NCBI GenBank assembly: GCA_024529925.1
Contig: JAFEUB010001548.1
Location: 186,001-250,000 of the forward strand
From: Ophthalmolycus amberensis
Taxonomy: Eukaryota > Chordata > Actinopteri > Perciformes > Zoarcidae
Direction of reading: 5' to 3'
Length of the DNA: 64,000 bases
The notes under the pieces were generated by a model. The model saw only the letters and a list, made by a program, of their open reading frames with translations, made no database searches and was not told the DNA's origin. A program made the position numbers and the translations under genes. Positions 57,322-64,000 of the stretch are shown piece by piece (positions within the stretch are counted from its first letter, which is position 1; every line of letters starts with the position of its first letter).

Positions 57322-59308
57322 CTGTAAATAATTGACAGATAATATTAATTGGCTTTGGATTAGTGAGCAAGCTCAGTATCACACATTAATATTTGATCAG
57401 AGGATGATAGGGACCCTGGCAGGGGATCCGAAGGGGCAGCTGAGGCTGTTTTGTTGATTAGGCCAGAGACGAGAGGAGACAGAGGCAAGTGGTAACAGCA
57501 ACAACAGCAGCTAAAGAAATACTACACACACACACACACAGATGGAAACACACAGCAGTGATGATGCTCCCGTTAGCTCTAGGCTGCTAAACCTCCTACT
57601 GCCAGCAAACTGCCTGCTCCTTGATTCGCCACAAAGAACAAGGAAAGAAAAAAGCAGAGGAGGACTTCTAGAGCCAGGCCCCAGATCAGCCACTTAGTAA
57701 ACATGGTAGAGATTCTATTCCTATCAGAGACTTCTAATGTCCATCATGATCTCAGTTCTGACTGAGGAGGTACCAGCTCATGGAAATATAGAAGAGAAAC
57801 AAATATAGAAGAGAATATCTTTACCTTATTGGGAATGTTTGGTTTTTGTCTGTTTATTTTATTCTGTCAAATTAACATATTGAGCTCACAACAAATGTGT
57901 CTTAGAGGGCCTTTTGGTATGACTGACAGCAGAACACATCATATTGCTGGTAAGGTATAGAAGCCCATCACAGACGAGTAACGCTAAAGCTCAACACGAA
58001 CGCAAGGATTTGGGAACCAAATATAAAAAGACTACATGGATCAAATGATCCCTACAGAAAGCCTGATTCAACCCTCTTTCACATTTCTCTGTTGATTGTG
58101 TTAGTTAGTCAAAGTGACATAACATGTGGAGAGAAATTTTCCAAAACATCATCAAAGAAATCTGCCATTCTTGATATTTCACCAAAGCGTATATATGGGA
58201 GACATAATGACACCCTGCAACTAGACATCCTCTACTCACAGCATGATGTGCATAACCATGCCAACCCTGTTTGAGTGAAGAAATGGTAGAAAAATAAAAA
58301 CAAATGTACGCCTCGACGTGAAGGTGCAGAGTGTTTCCTGCAGCAGCCGAAGAGGCAATAGCTGTGATACTCAGAGCAAAAACAAACACGACAGATTTAC
58401 GCAGCAAAACAAGCTGGCAGACATGCATGCACAATTAAACTCATGCAGGCTAATTAAAGTGTTACTGGAAGCATGCAGCTAGAGTGTGACAACATAATGA
58501 AAGATTGAAGAGGGGAGGAGAGACACGGGACCCCCCTCACTACACCCTGCTTCCTTTCTCTCTGAAAACAATGCCACCTCTCCCTTTCTCCACTCGCCTC
58601 CTCGCGCTCATCTACCATATGCTGCCATTTGTTTAGTCAAATCCCCTTTAAGCAGTGCAGATCTATGGCTCTGAGGCAGTGCTTTGCTACAACTTGGATC
58701 ACTCTCCGTAGACACATCGGCAGCTCGTATCCCTCATGGCTGTGTCACTCGGCCAGCTAGAGGAGTCTCCTGGGAGTGGCTTTTTATTGCTTTTCCACAT
58801 CATTTGTCTGGCGATTACAGCTAGCCTCCCCTGAACCGGGGGAATAATCACAATATTTCAATTTAAAGATAGCAGGGAAGAGGGAGAAGGGCTAGTTTGG
58901 CTTGGAGATTGTTTCTGCAACCATACTGAGAGGAGGGCACCAACAGGACAAGTTATAGATCATGTCGCCAAACAAATGACTGCTTAACATTAGCAGAAAA
59001 CTGGACCGCCTGTCCTCAAACATACTCAAAGAGGGCTTGATTTACCTGCCTGCTTCCAAATATAAAGTTAACTCATGTCAAAGAAATCATTGGCAATATT
59101 GCAGTAATGTCCATTTCTAATCAATATTATAATGAGGCACTCTTGTCAGCGCATTCATTCATTTAATATTCTGAACTGGCACACGTCTCAGTTTCAAAAT
59201 GTATAAAAAACATACACATACACTAAGCACTGTTTGTGTACAATAATTCATATATTTACCTTATCAGAGGCACTAATTACTACTATTTGTGTTTGTATGT
59301 ATTTTTAC
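57322..59308. other. Unique DNA, possibly intronic
   Basis: No exon or repeat is recognised. A short CA run lies at 57523-57540. 58600-58700 (ATCTACCATATGCTGCCATTT region) has the look of conserved non-coding DNA, but this is only an impression. Confidence 0.3.
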
Positions 59309-59959
59309 CAGTGGCGGCTGGCCAATAGAGGGCGCTAGGGCGCCGCCCCCCCTTGAGCCACAACATTTTTTTTTTAATTAATACAAATTCTCAATATTTG
59401 TGTTTTTGAAATATGGAATGCACCCAGTAATATTTGTCAAATATGATATCTGCGCAAAATATATGCTTTTCCTCCACGTCCTCTCCGCCTGTCTGCATGT
59501 GTCAGCTGGCTGGGGCGCTGGAGAATCTGCCCACAGGAGGCGGGTCTATGAAGCAGTTTAGCCAATTAGCGTCCTCAAATACATTCAGCGATGGCCAGAA
59601 TTCGTTCTGCCCCAAGCTGCGCGTTCTTGTCAGGAGTATAGTCTCTACAGGCGAGCGTGAGCGCTAGCGCAAGCACTGCTCCTCCAAAACCCGTTTGCGG
59701 AGAAACTCCAGGTGAAAGAGCTGATCCCAGATCAGCCTGAGCCCACAATCAGACAGCAGACTAGCAGGAAAGGGAAGCAGTACATGCGAAGCTTCTCCAG
59801 TAGCTGTACACCAGACAGGTTTGGCTAGCTGGATGACGTCATGTTAATAATACGTGTTTGATACCTTCATTTTTTGCATTAAATCATTCTGGGATGTTTG
59901 CTGAAATTGATAGGATGTGGCACAGCCCTACCTAGAACATGTTCCACCAGCAGCCACTG
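59309..59959 (-). mobile_element. Deleted hAT family B copy, opposite orientation
   Basis: It begins CAGTGGCGGCTGGCCAATAG and ends CCAGCAGCCACTG. Its right end, reverse complemented, matches the left end of 44572-45752 over GTTCTAGGTAGGGC, TCAATTTCAGCAAACATCCC and ATGATTTAATGCAAAAA. It is 651 bp because a block of about 430 bp present at 44680-45105 is missing. The flanking octamers (ATTTTTAC and TGGTTTAC) match at only 5 of 8 positions, so the copy is older or the flanks have mutated. Confidence 0.88.
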
Positions 59960-60810
59960 TGGTTTACCATTGACTACAATCAGCAGAGTATTCAGAGGAA
60001 ACATCAGTCACTCAACCTGCAGCATGTAAAACACAATGTTTACCTTCTCAAACAGTTCTCTGTTCCTTAGTTTCATTCTCTGATGAAGGCAGTGAGATGA
60101 CCTGTGCAGATTGTCTCACTTGACTTGACTCGATGCTGTTTGAACCAGCCTGAAAAAAAGAGTTGTGTGTTGTGTGTTACACCAACAGCAAAGTCAAAAA
60201 TCAAGCAATTTTAATTAGCATGTTGATATTCGTCATGCGATCATCTCCCCAGTCCGACATCTGCACAAAACACAGGCAAGAGTCAAATATGTGCTGGTTC
60301 CAAATTCCAGTTTTACTAACTGTTAGTCGACCTTTTTTAATGTCATTCCTGCATTAATAAAATGCAGAAGACTTATTTTTTCAAATTGAAAAAGATATAT
60401 ACAGTATAGTAATTTAAAGTGCACTGTTTTTGTCCTTGCTGTATCAGACGTCAGCAGAGAGGCATGCAAACTCATCAGGGATGAAAAGGGTGACAAAGAT
60501 GCTGTCCGCCCGGCAACCAGAATCTGGCAAAAGAAAGAAGTTCCAATTCTTAACATACACGACAGCCAAAGACACACACGATCTTCCTGCTGGGGACTAA
60601 AGTAGCTTTCTCACTGTCAACTTTGTTAAACTATTTTAGTTTCGAAAATAAGTAACACTTGTATTGCATGGTCTTAATACCAATAGAACAACACTTTCCC
60701 AGAAGGCTACAGGTCACAATAAAAGAAAACAAAAACATATCGTATGACATGAAATGCTATGTAATTGAAATTGCCAAACTTCCTAGAATAATCCCAAACT
60801 AAAACATTTG
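59960..60810. other. Unique non-coding stretch
   Basis: No repeat is recognised. A minus-strand TTCTTTCTTTTGCCAG acceptor-like site near 60518 precedes about 25 open codons, but no acceptable donor follows. Confidence 0.3.
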
Positions 60811-60885
60811 CAGTGTTTCCCTTTAGGATTTTGTGAGACTGTGGCGAGTGGAGCTCGGACCCTCTAGGGCGGCCCGGGGACATCT
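60811..60885 (+). mobile_element. hAT-like terminus fragment (same family as 31991)
   Basis: CAGTGTTTCCCTTTAGGATT at 60811 and TTGTGAGACTGTGGCGAGTG, then GGACCCTCTAGGG, mirror the minus-strand end at 31991 (CAGTGTTTCCCACAGGATTT). Only the terminal 60-75 bases are recognisable. Confidence 0.6.
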
Positions 60886-60894
60886 TCCCATGCT

Positions 60895-61076
60895 AGATCT
60901 ATGAAGAACTTTTATCTTATGTGCTCAGTACTTGTACTATACTTGTGTATTTTCTCTTTATATAAGTCTATACTATACTATTGCACTGAGTTTATTGTTA
61001 TGCACCAATCACCTTGCCCAATTCCTTGTATGTGTAACGGACTGAGCAATAAAACGTTTCTGATTCCGATTTACAT
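60895..61076 (+). mobile_element. LINE 3'-end fragment
   Basis: TATTGCACTGAGTTTATTGT and GAGCAATAAAACGTTTCTGA followed by TTCCGATTT resemble the 3' untranslated end and tail of L2/Rex1-like elements, the same tail type as the minus-strand LINE at 1761. No coding part remains. Confidence 0.6.
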
Positions 61077-61284
61077 TTCTAGTCCTCTGTAACTCGGAGG
61101 GAAATATTATGATCTATTTGACAATATTAGTTCGCTTTTTTGCAGATTCATTATTAGTATATAGCCACGTTATCATTTGTATAAAGTAGTTAGAAAGAGC
61201 TTCACTTTTCACAGCTGCAATGTTATGGTGAACACATGAATGTATCTATATTTACAATCCAAGACTATAGGCCTAACCTAAATA

Positions 61285-61380
61285 TATTATTTGAAATAAA
61301 CCAATCTGCATATTGAGTACTTTTACTTTTGGTACTTAATAGTAGTATTTTGATGTCAAAAACTTAATAACACTTTGGCT
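61285..61380 (-). mobile_element. Fragment of the 24505-24905 repeat family
   Basis: Reverse complemented, TATTAAGTACCAAAAGTAAA and AGTACTCAATATGCAG match the middle of the repeat at 24505-24905 and its known relatives. Confidence 0.5.
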
Positions 61381-64000
61381 AAATACATATTAAAGGCAGG
61401 GTTGATAATCTTGAGAAGCTATAAGAGTACGCTAGGTTTTTAAATGATCCAAAATATAAAGAACAGCCCAGAGTTGCCGACTCTCGGTCCTGCAACAGTC
61501 ACAGATATCAACTTTTATTTATGCCTATTTTTTGTCACAGCATTAGTTTTACATGACTGCTGTAAGGATGTGATGTGAATTTCATCAAAAATATTAAAAG
61601 TGTTTTTGTCAATGACGAGGTTATAAATGTAGACCCAAAGAACATGGCAAATGAGACGGGGTCCGTGTTTCAAGACGGGTGTTGTGGGCTGCTGACATCG
61701 CTGCAGACCACGTAATGAGGACAGGCTGCCTTGTGTAGCAGTCGCGCTGTGAGCAGGGGGCTCCATCACTCCCCACAGACAGACAAGGCGTAGCAAGCAC
61801 CAAGTTCATGACCCAGAGAAGCGGCGAGGTCCTGGCAAGGGGTGCTGTAAATGTGACACGGCAAGAGCCGGGAGCCACGTTGACTTTCCGAGGGGAGTCG
61901 GTCACAGCTCACCGCTGCGGAGGAAAAGCCTGCGAGGACCAGCCAGCCCACGTGTTGAGAAGTGTAAAAATCGGTTCATTATGAAACTGTGGCAGAAACA
62001 AATAGACAGTGGTGGGCCTCCACATTCTAGATCATTCATGGGAAACAATGCATGTGCATTAGGAGGAGTTTCACCCATATGTTGCTCATATAATGCCATC
62101 TACTTTGTGCTTGTGACATTTCATGAGGCTTTGATTTTCTTAGAGGTCACAGCGGGTTATTTTTGACAGTGACATCAAGTCCCACAAAATGCTCTCACTG
62201 TTTGAAATGGCTACTATGTGGGTGAACATCATCACACATGAATACAATTGGGCTCATTCAATCCACAAGAGTCTCAGTTTTCCACTCATTCCATTTTGCA
62301 ATTCCAAGACTGTTTAGGGTATGCAGAAATATTAAAATACACTATTTAAGAATAGGTGGAAATAAGGGAGACTCGTGGGTACCCATCAAACCCATGTTCA
62401 TTCAGATACTTTGAGCTGAGAGGTCGAGGAAAGCCCAGGACACATGACCATGCCAGCGTTCCCTCTGCGATATCTAGCCTGACTTTGGAACCTTATTCAG
62501 CCCACTCCTCAACAAGCTAGCAAGACATTGTTGGTACCGCAGCAGCACACACAAAACTCCGCGGGAGTTTTAGAATTAATACCGACCAAAGAAATAAGTG
62601 CCTTATTCACATGTCGGTATCATCAATCTCTTGCTACATGTTCCTATTCATAAATTCTCTTTATTTTAGCCTATTGTGTCAGTCAAAATCAGTTGTGATT
62701 TGATTGATATGTTATTATATTTGGGCGATGTATTCTTTATTGTAGCCCTAATCAATTTCACCTGAAACATTATAGAGTCAATTAAGGAGGTGTTTGTATA
62801 TTTACAGCATCGTGCTAATACTGAGAGTGCTTTCTTGTTGTACTTGCAGCCTACAGTAAAGCTCTTTACTATATTATAGGATGCCAATAGCCTGGAATCA
62901 ACACCAGGCAGAGAGACGGGCAGGTATGCAGAGCTGAGGTCATGTGAGTGATTCATTCAGGTTTTAGAAGCAGCGTCCAAGACTGGATGTGCACGTACAT
63001 GATATGTAGCCGGATATAGAGACAAATACTCATTTCTACAGGGAATAACACCATTATTAACCATTATTATTAGTCGTATAGATAATGATCAAAACTTGCT
63101 GTCGTGAAATCACAATTTGATTATTTACACATATCACAGACCTCACCCCATTATTTAATTATTCTGGGAAAGTTAAATTATTTAACTTTAAATTAAATGA
63201 GCAGATTCAGAAAACTTCAATGAAGTTTCATTTATTATATTTGTTAACAAATATGAGGCTCAGGGTGAGGTGAGGTGAGGCTCAGTGATTATGCAACACA
63301 ACACGACTACATATAATGTATGTATTGTACACTCCGAACATTTGGCCCCATCTTGCTCTGCTTAAGCACTTGAACTTTCACAAGTTCAAGTGCTGTTTTC
63401 TATTGTTCTTTTCCTCACTTTGTTTGGATCAGACCCATAGACTTGTATCACCGGGTTCAAACCAGACGCAGAAGCAGCGAAGCACCAATGGGGTTAGCAG
63501 AAAAATAAGAGAAAGCACAAAGAGATGAAGAGCAGATGTGAATAGGAGCAATCTGTTTCAGAGAGGATTGCTTGAGACTTGTGCACGGACCTCATAATCC
63601 CATTGCTCCATTTCATGGAGCTTTAGCCAGAAGAGCTTATCCCCAGCATCTAACCCCTCACATACTGCACTTGGTAAGATGGGAACCAGACTGAGAGAAA
63701 GCAAGGGTACTGATGGGAAAGTTCCTGAGCAGGACTACTCAGTCCAATGTAGTTATCTAATTAATCTACACGTGAAACTACAGACCATCTTGTGATGGGA
63801 TCACACCAGCGCTAGTGTGTGTGTGTGTGTGTCCTACTCACAGGCTCCCTCGTCATTTTGATTTCAACTACACACCTGGAAAGTCAACAGACAGACAGGC
63901 AGGCCACACACTGTTACGGTTGGTAAATAATAAACTGGATATGTTAATGAGGGTGGTCCACCTTTACCATACACCAAGCTGAGGGGTAGTGGCAATATGA
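61381..64000. other. Mostly unique DNA
   Basis: No gene is recognised. A GC-richer patch at 61640-61940 is open for about 94 codons on the minus strand, but I cannot assign it. It is followed by AT-rich sequence, a perfect hairpin at 63365-63394, and a short GT run at 63815-63832. Confidence 0.35.
63365..63394. repeat. Perfect 13-bp hairpin
   Basis: AGCACTTGAACTT (63365-63377), loop TCAC, and AAGTTCAAGTGCT (63382-63394). The stem is perfect but too short for a microRNA precursor on its own. Confidence 0.9.

Noticed and set aside
60448..60518. Possible exon after TTCTTTCTTTTGCCAG with about 25 open codons ending in a stop
   Set aside because: Three frames are about equally open and no canonical donor or known peptide is present. 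The evidence is weaker than at 57263.
61621..61951. GC-rich minus-strand frames of 94 and 61 codons
   Set aside because: Two overlapping frames with no domain and no consistent splice pair.
62007..62018. CAGTGGTGGGCC match to a hAT terminus
   Set aside because: Homology stops after 12 bases and there is no partner end, so it is probably chance.

Overview
This is vertebrate nuclear DNA, almost certainly from a teleost fish. The evidence is many long CA/GT microsatellites, a dense mix of fish-type LINEs (L2/CR1-like, L1-like, RTE/Rex3-like), tRNA-derived SINE pieces and several hAT DNA transposons, with no compact coding. No bacterial or viral gene organisation is visible. Most long open frames are relics of reverse transcriptases, products of tandem repeats, or chance.

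Layout. 1-10 kb: mostly unique non-coding DNA with one decayed L2-like LINE (1761-3355, minus) and microsatellites. 10-14 kb: a truncated L1 (10776-12128, minus) and a broken hAT copy (12690-13734) holding the remains of a transposase C-terminus and ending in a perfect palindrome. 14-30 kb: largely unique DNA with two SINE-like pieces, microsatellites and stretches that look like conserved non-coding DNA. 30-46 kb: a nested transposon cluster. It contains a hAT with a perfect 8-bp target duplication (29943-36004), a TA-flanked element with GGTTCTTT-rich ends inside it (30318-34884), an L2/CR1-like LINE (36060-37460), an apparently full-length RTE-type LINE with a 12-bp target duplication (37987-41385), a split LINE (42060-44350) and a non-autonomous hAT with a perfect 8-bp target duplication (44572-45752). 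46241-48040: exactly 90 copies of a 20-bp unit. 50.4-54.9 kb: an L2-like LINE with a hAT inserted in its 3' region, then a second LINE. 55-64 kb: mostly unique DNA, a deleted sister of the 44.6 kb hAT (59309-59959), small repeat pieces and one possible terminal coding exon (57263-57321, minus).

The main discovery is in the TA-flanked element. On its minus strand I can assemble seven exons (33372 down to 30900) with GT-AG junctions and matching phases at all six introns. They lead to a stop codon and an AATAAA signal about 55 bases further on. From the downstream ATG they encode about 286 residues. The first exon also carries the second half of a SAM domain, put out of frame by one extra A. 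The protein resembles the fish family often labelled SAM domain-containing protein 3-like. A spliced, nearly intact SAM-domain gene inside a transposon that itself sits in a hAT is either a captured passenger or a protein that works with the element.

No host gene could be identified with confidence. The single-copy stretches are probably intronic or intergenic.
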